A DNA stretch of 64,000 nt. Origin: Dictyoglomus thermophilum H-6-12 (GTDB taxonomy: Bacteria > Dictyoglomota > Dictyoglomia > Dictyoglomales > Dictyoglomaceae). Positions 1 through 8,622 of this stretch are shown piece by piece. The number at the start of each line of letters is the position of its first letter. Positions within the stretch are counted from its first letter, which is position 1. The notes under the pieces are model-generated. The model was not told the DNA's origin and made no database searches. It saw only the letters and a list, made by a program, of their open reading frames with translations. The translations under genes were made by a program, and so were the position numbers. The DNA lies in assembly GCF_000020965.1 (NCBI RefSeq), contig NC_011297.1, forward strand, positions 248,001 through 312,000. Direction: 5' to 3'.

Positions 1-1065
1 ACCAAAGGAGGTTGTACCTCCTGCAACTATATATCCGCCATCTGATGTTTGCTGAATTGAAGCTGCCCCATCATCACCTTTTCCGCCGAAATATTTTTCC
101 CACATTTTATTTCCGTTACTATCCAGTTTTATTATGTAAACATCTACTCCTCCTGCACCAAAGGAATATGTACCTCCTGCGACAATATATCCCCCATCTG
201 ATGTTTGCTGAATTGAATATGCCCCATCATCACTTTTTCCGCCAAAAACTTTTTGCCAAGTTATCACTTCTTGTGATGAAGATGGTTGAGTAGGTTTTGA
301 AGATTCACCTGCGTCCAGTTTTATTATGTAAACATCGATTCCTCCTGCACCAAAGGAGGTTGTACCTCCTGCAACTATATATCCCCCATCTGATGTTTGC
401 TGAATTGAATTTGCATAATCATTACCACTTCCACCGAAAGTTTTTTCCCACATTTTATTTCCATTCCTATCCAGTTTTATTATGTAAATATCTTCTCCAC
501 CTGCGCCAAAGGAGGGTGTATATCCTGCGACGATATATCCGCCATCTGATGTTTGCTGAATTGAATTTGCCACATCATCACTTTTTCCGCCGAAAGTTTT
601 TTCCCACATTTTATTTCCATTGCTATCTAGTTTTATTATGTAAACATCTTCTTCTCCTGCACCAAAGGAATATGTACCTCCTGCAACTATATATCCCCCA
701 TCTGATGTTTGTTGAATTGAACATGCCAAATCATTATCACTTCCACCGAAAGTTTTCTCCCACATTTTATTTCCATCCTTATCCAGTTTTATTATGTAAA
801 CATCTGCTCTTCCTGCACCAAAGGAATATGTGCCTCCTGCGACGATATATCCGCCATCTGATGTTTGCTGAACTGAAGCTGCCACATCATCACTTTTTCC
901 CCCAAAAGTTTTTTCCCACATTTTATTTCCATCCTTATCCAGTTTTATTATGTAAAAATCGTTTCCTCCTGCACCAAAGGAGGTTGTAACTCCTGCGATG
1001 ATATATCCCCCATCTGATGTTTGCTGAATTGAATATGCCCCATCATCACTTTTTCCCCCAAAAAC
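1..1065 (-). repeat. Tandem 156-bp coding repeats, at least seven units
   Basis: The DNA itself is highly similar between units (for example catctgatgtttgctgaatt in most copies on the plus strand). Period is 156 nt with one 192-nt unit between cores 195 and 387. All spacings are multiples of three, so units can be gained or lost without breaking the frame. Confidence 0.9.
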
Positions 1066-1182
1066 TTTTTGCCAAGTTATTCCTTCTTGTGATGAAGATG
1101 ATTGAGTGGGGTTTGAAAATCCACAAGACAAAAGAAGGATTAAGATTAATGGAATAATTTTAATATACCCTTTTAAATTCAT
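1..1182 (-). CDS. Repeat-rich surface lipoprotein, probable beta-propeller (partial)
   Basis: Read leftwards from an ATG at 1182, the frame stays open to the window edge, so the C-terminus is missing. The first residues form a lipoprotein signal (MNLKGYIK, a run of I/L, then lipobox LLSC), so the product should be lipid-anchored outside the membrane. After a Ser/Gln linker come tandem repeats with the core QQTSDGGYIIAG, then SFGAG, YIIKLD and GNKMWEK.FGG. The repeat core recurs at 39, 195, 387, 543, 699, 855 and 1011. Spacing is 156 nt (52 residues) except for one 192-nt unit, which carries a second copy of the N-terminal Ser/Gln linker. Such units resemble SBBP/propeller blades; ligand unknown. 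Open frames on the plus strand here are only antisense shadows of the repeat. Confidence 0.85.
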   Translation of the reverse strand, partial: MNLKGYIKIIPLILILLLSCGFSNPTQSSSSQEGITWQKVFGGKSDDGAYSIQQTSDGGYIIAGVTTSFGAGGNDFYIIKLDKDGNKMWEKTFGGKSDDVAASVQQTSDGGYIVAGGTYSFGAGRADVYIIKLDKDGNKMWEKTFGGSDNDLACSIQQTSDGGYIVAGGTYSFGAGEEDVYIIKLDSNGNKMWEKTFGGKSDDVANSIQQTSDGGYIVAGYTPSFGAGGEDIYIIKLDRNGNKMWEKTFGGSGNDYANSIQQTSDGGYIVAGGTTSFGAGGIDVYIIKLDAGESSKPTQPSSSQEVITWQKVFGGKSDDGAYSIQQTSDGGYIVAGGTYSFGAGGVDVYIIKLDSNGNKMWEKYFGGKGDDGAASIQQTSDGGYIVAGGTTSFG

Positions 1183-1612
1183 TCTCTTTTACCCCCTTTT
1201 AAAGATTTGAGAGAGAAAGGAGAATGAATAGTTGTAAGAGATGTTATTACATTTTATTCTTGGCTATTAGTTTGACTTCTTTAAATTTTTTGTTATTATT
1301 TTAATCAATTTTAAAAAAATTTCAATATTCATATACTATCATATACTATTTTCACTTTAGTTTTTTATGCAAAAGACACAATGGGATATTTGTCATCAAA
1401 GGATCAAGCTCAATTGACCATCAATAAGCTGTAAAAATAATTTTTGAGTTTTTCTGTTCTATAGCTTGTGTGAATTGATAAAATCTTTATTTTAATAAAG
1501 CAAAATTTTTATGTTTTTAAATTTTTTTTGAAGATAAAGCGTTTTGGTAGTAAATTGCTTAGATTAAAGGATATGATATAATTAACAAAAAGTTTTTTCC
1601 CAATTTTGAGAT
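1183..1612. other. Intergenic region between divergent genes, with one copy of a degenerate repeat
   Basis: This 430-nt gap separates the lipoprotein gene (minus) from the TPR-like gene (plus). Very A/T rich, no open frame of note. Positions about 1477-1565 resemble 16097-16185, and more weakly 7706-7770 (shared elements: aaatcttta, ttttgaagataaa, cgttt). The last 40 nt hold the promoter of the next gene. Confidence 0.5.
1574..1582 (+). promoter_or_regulatory. Extended -10 promoter for the TPR-like gene
   Basis: TGATATAAT: a perfect TATAAT at 1577-1582 with the TGn extension. The -35 is weak (TTGCTT at 1555-1560). A start about seven bases downstream gives a leader of about 24 nt before the ATG at 1613. 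Confidence 0.6.
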
Positions 1613-3124
1613 ATGCCCAAGGAAATTTCTTATATCAATAAGATCATATCCACATATGGATCTTATGCGAAACCGTTTTTAAACTGGATTTTGGAAACAG
1701 GCAAAATTTCTTCAACTTGGAAAGCTTATTTTTGGGCATTGAAATTATATTGGAAAGGGGAATACTTTTTAGCTTTAAGTAAATTAGAAAAAGCCCTTAA
1801 TAAGGGCAATAATAGTAAAACATTATATTATCTTGTTCTTACGCAAAAGCTTGCATTCTTATCAAGAGTAAATAGTAAAGAAGGGGTAGAGCTCTTTCAC
1901 AAATTAAAACGAGAATTCCCTTATATTCCATCTTACGTAAGGAATATTACATCTTCAACCCTTATTAATTACTACAATTCATTTCTTTCTTCCAATTCTT
2001 CAAAGTTTCGTATTTGGAGTAATAGATATTATTCTAATCCTTCTTCTTTAGCTTTTGTCTTCTTAGGTAAGGCAGGAGAGGAATTAAGAAAAGGAAACCT
2101 TAGAAGAGCCATATTTTACTATGTTAAAGCTTTTAGAACATCCCTATCTATTCCCCATCCAACAGGAATTATCAATAGTTTAAACAATATCTCTTGGAAT
2201 CTTAAAGAAAGACATCCTAAATTTTCTCTATCATTAGCTAAAAAGGCTGTTTATTACTGTGCTTTATATAGGGAAGATCTATCTTATGATTTTGCTGTTC
2301 TTGATACTCTTTTTGAAGTACAGAAGATTAATAATGATCTTTCTATTTGTGAGACTTCTATGATTATTAAGCACTATTATAACTTTTTGTCGGATTCTTC
2401 TGGAAATTACAATAAACAGCACTACAAAAAAACCCTTGAATTCTCCAAAAGATTTTGTTTTGATCTGTCTTCTTCTAAAAACAATGAAAAATGGTTGGAT
2501 TTAAACGAGGATATTAAGCCTGATTTTAATAATCTATCTTTGGATATTTTGGCTGAATTAAAGAGAATAAGCATATTTAAGGATTTCTGGAGAACCATAG
2601 AATTACTAAATAATATATCAAAGGAAGAAAGAAAAATTTTGATCCTCTCAGCCTTTATGAGTCTTTGTAATAGAAAGAAGCTATTCCCCTCTACCTCTAA
2701 GAAGATTAAAGATATATTGGATTTCTCAGAGAATATTAAAAGACTCATTAATTTTGCGAAGAGGGATTTTGAAGTTATGAAATTCTTATCGTATATTTCT
2801 AATGACCATCCCTTCTTTAAAGCAAGAATGGATTTGGCTAAAAAGTTTTTGGAAGATTTATATCCTGAGAAAAGAGATCTTTTTATAGATTTTTATCTCT
2901 CTTTGGAAGAGAAAGGAAGAGAGTTTATAGACACTTTTGTGAGGAATTATGTAAGATATGATAGAGATTGGCATATTAAAATACCTACTCCAGAGGAAAT
3001 AGTTCCTTTTGTTAAAGAATTTCAGCTGAAGGAACTGCCTTCTTCTTTAGCTTATTTTTGCTTTGAGAAGAGAGAAAGAAGAAATTTCAATAAAATAATT
3101 AATGAAATGATGGTTAATGCTTAA
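1613..3124 (+). CDS. Hypothetical TPR-like helical protein, 503 aa
   Basis: I do not recognise the family. The first 250 residues look like degenerate tetratricopeptide helices (YWKGEYFLALSKLEKALNKG; LRKGNLRRAIFYYVKAF; FSLSLAKKAVYYCALY), suggesting a protein-interaction scaffold. The C-terminal half is helical and charged with no motif I can name. No signal peptide or membrane segment, so cytoplasmic. The ATG at 1613 sits close behind an extended -10 promoter and lacks a strong Shine-Dalgarno sequence. It is monocistronic and convergent with the HepT/MntA pair. Confidence 0.7.
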   Translation: MPKEISYINKIISTYGSYAKPFLNWILETGKISSTWKAYFWALKLYWKGEYFLALSKLEKALNKGNNSKTLYYLVLTQKLAFLSRVNSKEGVELFHKLKREFPYIPSYVRNITSSTLINYYNSFLSSNSSKFRIWSNRYYSNPSSLAFVFLGKAGEELRKGNLRRAIFYYVKAFRTSLSIPHPTGIINSLNNISWNLKERHPKFSLSLAKKAVYYCALYREDLSYDFAVLDTLFEVQKINNDLSICETSMIIKHYYNFLSDSSGNYNKQHYKKTLEFSKRFCFDLSSSKNNEKWLDLNEDIKPDFNNLSLDILAELKRISIFKDFWRTIELLNNISKEERKILILSAFMSLCNRKKLFPSTSKKIKDILDFSENIKRLINFAKRDFEVMKFLSYISNDHPFFKARMDLAKKFLEDLYPEKRDLFIDFYLSLEEKGREFIDTFVRNYVRYDRDWHIKIPTPEEIVPFVKEFQLKELPSSLAYFCFEKRERRNFNKIINEMMVNA

Positions 3125-3133
3125 TACTACAGT

Positions 3134-3550
3134 TTAAAAAATCCTTTTAATTGCCTCTATAAAATCAGTGAAGTCTTTAATATCCTTTTTGGCATACTCA
3201 TAAACTTTTTGATCTTCTATCTCCCAATATCTATGAACAAGTTTATTTCTGAATCTTATCATATTTCTTAATCTCTCCGAGAGATCTTTATCTAAGACTT
3301 TCTCTTTTTCAAGGATTTCTATGCATTCTCCTAAGCTGGAAACTCCCTTGTTGAATCTTTTAGCACAGATGTGAACACATATCCCTCCTAAGGCTTCTAT
3401 AGCCTGGAGAAGGAAGTATTTTAAGGCTGCTATATTTCTCTTGTCAGACCAGAATTCATTTACATCTAAGGAGGTTAATTTTTGAATCTCCTCTAAGGAT
3501 TCATTGATGTCAGAAATTCTCTGTTTTATTTTTTCAATATCTATCTGCAT
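3134..3550 (-). CDS. HepT-family (DUF86) HEPN toxin, putative RNase
   Basis: A small all-helical protein of about 138 residues. Near the C-terminal third is RNKLVHRY, the RX4HXY active-site signature of HEPN ribonucleases; the final Tyr is the residue modified by MntA antitoxins in characterised pairs. It lies just downstream of a MntA-type nucleotidyltransferase. The antitoxin TGA and the ATG at 3550 share one base; a TTG three bases earlier (3553) is an alternative start. An AAAGGAG lies about 10 nt before the ATG. Inference: an intact MntA/HepT type VII toxin-antitoxin module. Confidence 0.9.
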   Translation of the reverse strand: MQIDIEKIKQRISDINESLEEIQKLTSLDVNEFWSDKRNIAALKYFLLQAIEALGGICVHICAKRFNKGVSSLGECIEILEKEKVLDKDLSERLRNMIRFRNKLVHRYWEIEDQKVYEYAKKDIKDFTDFIEAIKRIF

Positions 3551-3978
3551 CAAGGAAGAAGCTCCTTTAAAGATAAGTAGGATATATACTCATTACTAAT
3601 GGCTTCAAGGGATGTTGTTTCTATTAAATCTGTAAGGAATTTTTCGTCTCTTGTAAAAAGGAGAAGACCTGTTCTAAAAATGTTGTTTAAAAAAGAATTT
3701 TTGGCATAATTTAATACCCTTAAGTCAATAATCTCAAAAGGTAGGTTAATCTTTTTGGAGATTTCTTTTATCATTTTAAGTTCTAATTCCTCAATGTTTT
3801 TTTCGTCAATTTTGTTGAGATAAATACCTATGTCAATATCTCTGAAAGAAAGAGCATTTAAGAAAGATCCATATAAATATGCAAAAATTATATTCTCTTC
3901 CTCTTGAAGAATTTTTCTAATCTCATCAATAATTCTTTTTCTTTCTTTTTCATCAAGGGAGTAAAATTCCTTGTTCAT
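3550..3978 (-). CDS. MntA-type minimal nucleotidyltransferase antitoxin
   Basis: 142 residues with the nucleotidyltransferase hallmark YGSF, eight residues, then DIDIGIYL (a GS...DXD motif that binds Mg-ATP). In known systems such proteins add AMP to the HepT tyrosine and neutralise the toxin. The order antitoxin then toxin, with one-base overlap, fits translational coupling. The start ATG at 3978 is at the head of the two-gene unit. A second, diverged copy of this family lies at 16222-16617. Confidence 0.9.
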   Translation of the reverse strand: MNKEFYSLDEKERKRIIDEIRKILQEEENIIFAYLYGSFLNALSFRDIDIGIYLNKIDEKNIEELELKMIKEISKKINLPFEIIDLRVLNYAKNSFLNNIFRTGLLLFTRDEKFLTDLIETTSLEAISNEYISYLSLKELLP

Positions 3979-3985
3979 AAAAATA

Positions 3986-5695
3986 TTATATCATTGTTAC
4001 TATATTTACGATTTTTCCATTCTCCAAATAAACAATTTTATTTATAAAGGTTTCCTTAGGTAAATCCTTAGGAGTAATGATGACACAAGTTGTATCTTTC
4101 ATCTTTTCTTTTATAAATTTAAATATCTTTTCTTCTACCCTTGTATCTATTTCAGAGGTTGCCTCGTCAAGTATGAGAATTTCAGGATTTTTCAATATAG
4201 CTCTGAGAAAAGCAATTATCTTGTTTTGTCCTCCAGATGTTTTTACTCCTCTTTCTCCTATTATGGTGTCAAGCCCATTGGGGAATCCTTCCATTAAAAA
4301 TTGGTATAAATCCATCTCTTTTAGGAGATTATTTATCTCATTATCAGAGATGTTGGGATTTGCATAGGAAATGTTATTTCTAACAGTATCATTAAATAAG
4401 AAGATATTTTGGGAAACAATTCCGATTTTTTCTCTTAAAGAGGAAAGCTTTATTTTACCTAAGTCGATACTGTCTATAAAAATTTTTCCTTCCGAAGGTT
4501 TATACATTCTAAGAAGCAGTCGGATTAGAGTAGTTTTTCCACTACCATTAGGACCTACTATTGCGACTTTTTCTCCTACTTTTATATCTAAGTTTATATT
4601 TTCTAAAACTTTATTTTTTCCATCATAGGAAAAGTAGACATTAACAAAAGATATTCCTTCTTTTAATTTATTAATTGTTATTTCACCTTCTTCTTCTTTT
4701 GCCATCTCCATAATTTCAGTAACTCTTTTTAAAGAGACAAGAGCTGGGTAAATAGTAAAATTAAAAGTAGCTAAACTTTGAATAGGACCATAAAGTCTCT
4801 GCGCATAGGCTGTGAAAGCAATATAACTTCCTAAAGTAAAGGATCCATTTATTATATCTAAACCTCCTCTCCATAGGATAAGAAGTCCGCCTAAAGCAAT
4901 AAGAGTGATATTAAATTCTGAGAATAATGTAAAGATTATACTTTGTAGAACATTTTTTCTGCTAATTTCTTTAAATCCCTTTTCAATTTCCATAGCCTCT
5001 CTTTCCTCGGTAGCAAAAAGTTTAATTACTTCTGCTCCTGAAATTCTTTCTTGTACTTTGCCCATTAATTTAGCAGAGGATTCTAAAACATCCTTTGTAA
5101 TATATGTAATTCTTTGAGACAAAGGTTTAAGAGCTAGATAATAAAAGGGTAAAATTGAAAGAGCAACTAAGGTTAATTTCCAATTAAGATAAAAGAGCAT
5201 AAAAAGGGCAAAAATAAATTCTCCTAATCTTATTAATTGGCTTACTAATGTAGAAGAGAAGAAGAATCCTAATCCTTCTATTTCTCCAATTCTGCTTAAA
5301 AGATAGCCTGTTTGAGCTTGATCGTAAAAAGAGAAAGGTAGTTTCAAAATCTTTTTAAATAACTCACTTTTTAAAGTTGCGATAATTTCTTGGTTTAACT
5401 TTGTAAAAAGATATTGGGTCATACCAGAGAATATACTTCTTGCTATGTGAAGAATTGCCATAATAATGACCAAATTAACAAGTAACTTTGCATTTTTACT
5501 TCCTAATAAAACCTTATCGATTACTATCTTTGTTAAATAGGGAACAGGAATTGTAATAAAGGACGAGATTATAAGAAATATACTTGCGATTACAAAACTA
5601 CCAAGATGAATTTTGAAATAAGGTAACAATATCTTAAGTTTTGCTAAGGAAATATCTTCTTTCTTGGGAGTAAGGAAATTAAAATCCTCTTTCAT
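3986..5695 (-). CDS. ABC exporter half-transporter (TMD-NBD fusion) lacking the H-loop His
   Basis: Type IV (MsbA/LmrA-like) exporter. About 300 residues with six predicted membrane helices precede an ATPase domain. Seen: Walker A GPNGSGKTT, Q-loop VSQN, signature TSGGQNK, Walker B ILILDEATSEID. Where the switch histidine is expected (IxxHR) the sequence reads VIITPKDLP, so the H-loop His is absent. The signature tail is also unusual (NKIIAF instead of RQRIAL). I chose the ATG at 5695; the frame extends up to a TTG at 5767 but without a ribosome site. Substrate unknown. It may work as a heterodimer or have reduced ATPase activity. It ends 8 nt from the MntA gene. Confidence 0.85.
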   Translation of the reverse strand: MKEDFNFLTPKKEDISLAKLKILLPYFKIHLGSFVIASIFLIISSFITIPVPYLTKIVIDKVLLGSKNAKLLVNLVIIMAILHIARSIFSGMTQYLFTKLNQEIIATLKSELFKKILKLPFSFYDQAQTGYLLSRIGEIEGLGFFFSSTLVSQLIRLGEFIFALFMLFYLNWKLTLVALSILPFYYLALKPLSQRITYITKDVLESSAKLMGKVQERISGAEVIKLFATEEREAMEIEKGFKEISRKNVLQSIIFTLFSEFNITLIALGGLLILWRGGLDIINGSFTLGSYIAFTAYAQRLYGPIQSLATFNFTIYPALVSLKRVTEIMEMAKEEEGEITINKLKEGISFVNVYFSYDGKNKVLENINLDIKVGEKVAIVGPNGSGKTTLIRLLLRMYKPSEGKIFIDSIDLGKIKLSSLREKIGIVSQNIFLFNDTVRNNISYANPNISDNEINNLLKEMDLYQFLMEGFPNGLDTIIGERGVKTSGGQNKIIAFLRAILKNPEILILDEATSEIDTRVEEKIFKFIKEKMKDTTCVIITPKDLPKETFINKIVYLENGKIVNIVTMI

Positions 5696-5769
5696 TTTTA
5701 TGAATTCCCTTTTTGTATAATTTTTTCTATACTTATTTTTAACAAGATAAAAGGAAATAATAAACAATA

Positions 5770-5865
5770 CTAAACTTTTTTAACATGAAAACTTGTTTTG
5801 TTCAAAGCGAAAATTTTTTCGTATTTCTTTACCACATTATTAAAGGAAATGAGAAAATCTTCCAA
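5770..5865 (-). CDS. Possible 31-aa small ORF between two ABC transporters
   Basis: Downstream of the decayed permease, a TTG at 5865 is preceded by AAGGGGG at about five nt and opens a 31-residue frame beginning MEDFLISFNNVV and ending SFHVKKV, stop at 5770. Composition looks coding (lysine-rich, amphipathic). It may be a real small peptide, for example something exported by the next gene, or the tail of a larger decayed gene. No family recognised. Confidence 0.35.
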   Translation of the reverse strand: MEDFLISFNNVVKKYEKIFALNKTSFHVKKV

Positions 5866-5875
5866 AGCTTCCCCC

Positions 5876-6665
5876 TTAATACATTCCTAATGTTCCTTTT
5901 CTTTTTGCATTTTTGTCAGCTATATCAAAAATCAAAATTCCTAATATGAAGAAGATTAGAGAGCTTATGACGAGCTTTGAAATATCAAGACTTAACGAGC
6001 TAAAGGGTATATTCTCTACATTATTTATTTTTTTAATAATGAAGCTCCTTGATGTATAGGAAAATATGAAAGGATTTCTTTTATCTCTGGAGTTAATAAT
6101 TTCTCCTGAATAATTAGAGGAATTAAAAGAATCAAATTTAAAACTCCAAGCCAATTTCCCATACTTTTTACAACTAATACAAGTCCTGCAAGCATAAAAG
6201 CAAACCCATACAATCCAAAAACAAGAATGAAGAAGATAAGAAAACTAAGGGGATTACTAATTATAGTTACTCTATGAATTAGAGAGACTATTATGGCTAT
6301 ATAAAAGATATTTTTTAACGCATTAATAAAAGCTCTTACCAATAGAATACTTTTTATATCTGAACAGGATAAATGTAAATGCTCAAAAGTGCCATAATTT
6401 ACTTCTTTTCCTATATCTTCTGGGATAGAGTCTATAGCAGATATTACGAAGAACCATATTATATATCCTATCATGTTATAGCTTATTACAGATATAGCTT
6501 ATTACAGATTTTACCATTCCTGAACTTCCCATAAGGAAGTTAGAGGACATTGAGATAAGCCAAAAGAAGATGTAGAGAAAAATAAAAAATGGGAAGATGA
6601 GAAAGAGGTGATTTTTTAAGAAATTTTACAAAATTTCTTAACTCCGTCTGAAGTAAATATTTCAC
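5876..6665 (-). pseudogene. ABC-2 type permease, inactivated by three frameshifts
   Basis: A good ribosome site (GAGGAGG) precedes GTG at 6665, and the protein can be followed to 5876 only by changing frame three times. (1) A run of six A (plus T6 at 6612-6617) would need five. (2) A perfect 16-bp tandem duplication, ATAGCTTATTACAGAT at 6478-6493 and 6494-6509, shifts the frame; removing one copy restores KSVISYNMIGYIIW. (3) At about 6030-6036, TTA AAA AAA TAA must shift to continue INNVENI. Apart from these the product is a typical hydrophobic ABC-2 permease. It follows a decayed ATPase by 2 nt. Confidence 0.85.
6478..6509 (-). repeat. 16-bp perfect tandem duplication
   Basis: ATAGCTTATTACAGAT occurs twice in direct contact. 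Sixteen is not a multiple of three, and deletion of one copy restores the permease frame, so this is a fresh-looking inactivating mutation. Confidence 0.95.
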
Positions 6666-6667
6666 TC

Positions 6668-7500
6668 TTAATTCCTCCTCTCTACAAAGCTTCTAAATAT
6701 CTCTTCAAAAGGCTCTCCTAAATTATGTATTTCAATAGGGACTACCAAATTTCTTTTTAATTCATCAAAAAGATTGTATATTAATTCAGGACTTGATAAG
6801 GTGATCTCTAACAAATCTGTATCTAATCTTTTTCGATCTCTTTTAAATATTCTCTATTTCCGGAGTTATTTAGGATTAACCTATACTTTGCGAAAGATAT
6901 TTTTCCTATTAACTCTTTTGTGGTCCCTTCTACCACTACGCTACCTTTGTTAATTATAAGAATCCTATCAGAAACTTTCTCTATAAATCTTAAATCGTGA
7001 GATGAGATTATTAGTGTTGATACTTCTCTCAATTCTTTGACGATCTTTTCTATTTCAAATCTTGTTAAAATGTCAAGTCCAAGAAGAAGCTCATCAAGAA
7101 TTAATATCTTTGGACTTGTTGAAATAGCACATATGATAGCTGATTTTTGTTGCATTCCGCTTCCTTTTAAATTAGCAAAATAGTAAACGTTTTCTCTTAG
7201 AGACGTATTCCAGTAAAGATTTCTTGATCCTTCTAAGATTACTCCTATTTCTCTCATAATATCTTTTTTATACTTTGGCATTTTCATACTTAATATTTCT
7301 ATCTCTCCTTTATCAGGTGTTACAAGATCAAGAATCATTTTTATGGTTGTCGTTTTTCCAGCACCATTAGGGCCAAGAAGGGCGAATATTTCATTATTTT
7401 TTACTTGAAAAGAAACTTCATTTACCACTTTTACTTTTTTATTTCCTTTCCCAAAAGTTTTTTCCAAATTTTCCACCTTAAGTATAGTCTCATCTCTCAT
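6668..7500 (-). pseudogene. ABC transporter ATPase, decayed (signature region deleted, C-terminal frameshift)
   Basis: The ATG at 7500 has TAGGAGGT before it. Walker A is intact (GPNGAGKTT). After YYFANLKG the sequence jumps to SGMQQKSAI: about 30-35 residues normally present before and including the start of the LSxGQ/LSRGM signature are missing in frame. Walker B reads ILILDELLLGLD instead of DEPTLGLD. The H-loop (ISSHD) is present. At T5 829-833 of the 6 kb block (6829-6833) the frame stops after KEIEKD, while a neighbouring frame continues RLDTDLLEIT to a TAA at 6668, adjacent to the permease GTG. Together with the permease this is a dead export operon. Confidence 0.85.
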
Positions 7501-7833
7501 GGCAAGACCTCCTAATCTAAATTCACTTTAGTTTTTTTGAGAGCATGAATATATCCTTTTTTAAAAATAAGAGATAGAGCTCCTAAAGGATCCTTATGTG
7601 TATCATAGTAAATATTAGCCTCACATATTTCTTCCCTTTAAGCTTTCTACGTTTACTTTACCCTTTTTGCATATGACTTTCCTATTTACCCTACTTGAGA
7701 ATGTTGATGAGATCTTGGTTTCAAAGTATTATTTTTTTTATATTTTTCAATTTTTTGTAATTTGAGTGTTTTTTGTGGAAAAATGTTTGTATATATGAAT
7801 TATCTTTTTAGGAAGATTTATACTCCAGTTCCT
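7501..7833. other. Gap of about 330 nt: possible gene tail plus a degenerate repeat
   Basis: On the minus strand, 7512-7622 reads as a coding-like tail (YYDTHKDPLGALSLIF then HALKKTKVNLD and a TAG overlapping the ATPase ribosome site), so an upstream gene of the dead operon may have been truncated. 7665-7730 closely resembles 16048-16116 (ctttttgcatatgactttcc, atttaccct, gatga.atctt). No complete gene seen. Confidence 0.4.
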
Positions 7834-8622
7834 TTATATTCTGGTACCTCTTATCCAAAGTTTATAGGCAATAATGAATAGAAATATACCTATAAAAGGA
7901 GAGATAAAAACTAATATATTGCTATTTTTTGGCCTTAAAAATATTTGAGAGGGGTAAAAAGCCACAAAAGCTATAGGAATTACAAAGCTGAAAATAAATC
8001 TAAAAAATGGATCAAATATGTCCGTTGGATATCTGGTATACTCTCTTAGTCTGAAGATAAAGTTTAATAATGGAGTAACGTTTAGCACCCAGAAAGCTAC
8101 GGCAGATCCCATTACCATAAGGGATATCATAACCAGTGAGCTACTTATTAGTGAAATTATTAAAATAATAAATTTCAAAAGATTGAACTCTAAGTTTAGT
8201 TTTACCCATGCATAGGAGAGAGTAATTATGCCTATGACGAGTTGGCTCAAGCCCTTCATGTCAAAAACCTCTGCAAAATAAAAGAAGAATATATTAAGAG
8301 GTTTTAGATAATATTTTATAAAGTCACCTGAAATTAAATAAGAAGGTAAGTTCCAAAGATTATCAAAGAAAAGTTGCAAGGGAGATAAGGCAAGTAAAGA
8401 AAAACCATATATAAATAAAATCTCATAGTAACTCCATCCTAAAATATTTGGAATAGATTGAAAGATTACATATATGGATAGTAGTCCCAAAAGATTTGTA
8501 ATTACCATACCAATAGTGCTAATAAAAAAGTCTACCCTATATTGCATCCTTCCTTTTATATCTTGAGCAATAAACCAAAAATATACCTTTATGTAGTACT
8601 TTAATCTGGATTTAACCACCAT
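7834..8622 (-). CDS. ABC-2 family permease (PF06182-like, COG3694 type)
   Basis: 262 residues with about six hydrophobic segments and a short cytoplasmic N-terminus (VVKSRLKYYIKVYFW). This is the second membrane subunit of the exporter type that pairs two unlike permeases with a COG4586 ATPase; substrates are mostly unknown, drug or cell-envelope molecules being usual suggestions. Its start overlaps the preceding permease by 11 nt. Loop PxDIFDPFF and the C-terminal GI(F)LF..YKLWIRG are typical. The gene appears intact. Confidence 0.85.
   Translation of the reverse strand: MVVKSRLKYYIKVYFWFIAQDIKGRMQYRVDFFISTIGMVITNLLGLLSIYVIFQSIPNILGWSYYEILFIYGFSLLALSPLQLFFDNLWNLPSYLISGDFIKYYLKPLNIFFFYFAEVFDMKGLSQLVIGIITLSYAWVKLNLEFNLLKFIILIISLISSSLVMISLMVMGSAVAFWVLNVTPLLNFIFRLREYTRYPTDIFDPFFRFIFSFVIPIAFVAFYPSQIFLRPKNSNILVFISPFIGIFLFIIAYKLWIRGTRI

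Noticed and set aside
12-989. Long plus-strand open frames (93 and 230 residues) rich in His, Leu and Phe
   Set aside because: They are antisense to the repeated lipoprotein gene; the repeat keeps the opposite strand open. They have no ribosome site and strange composition.
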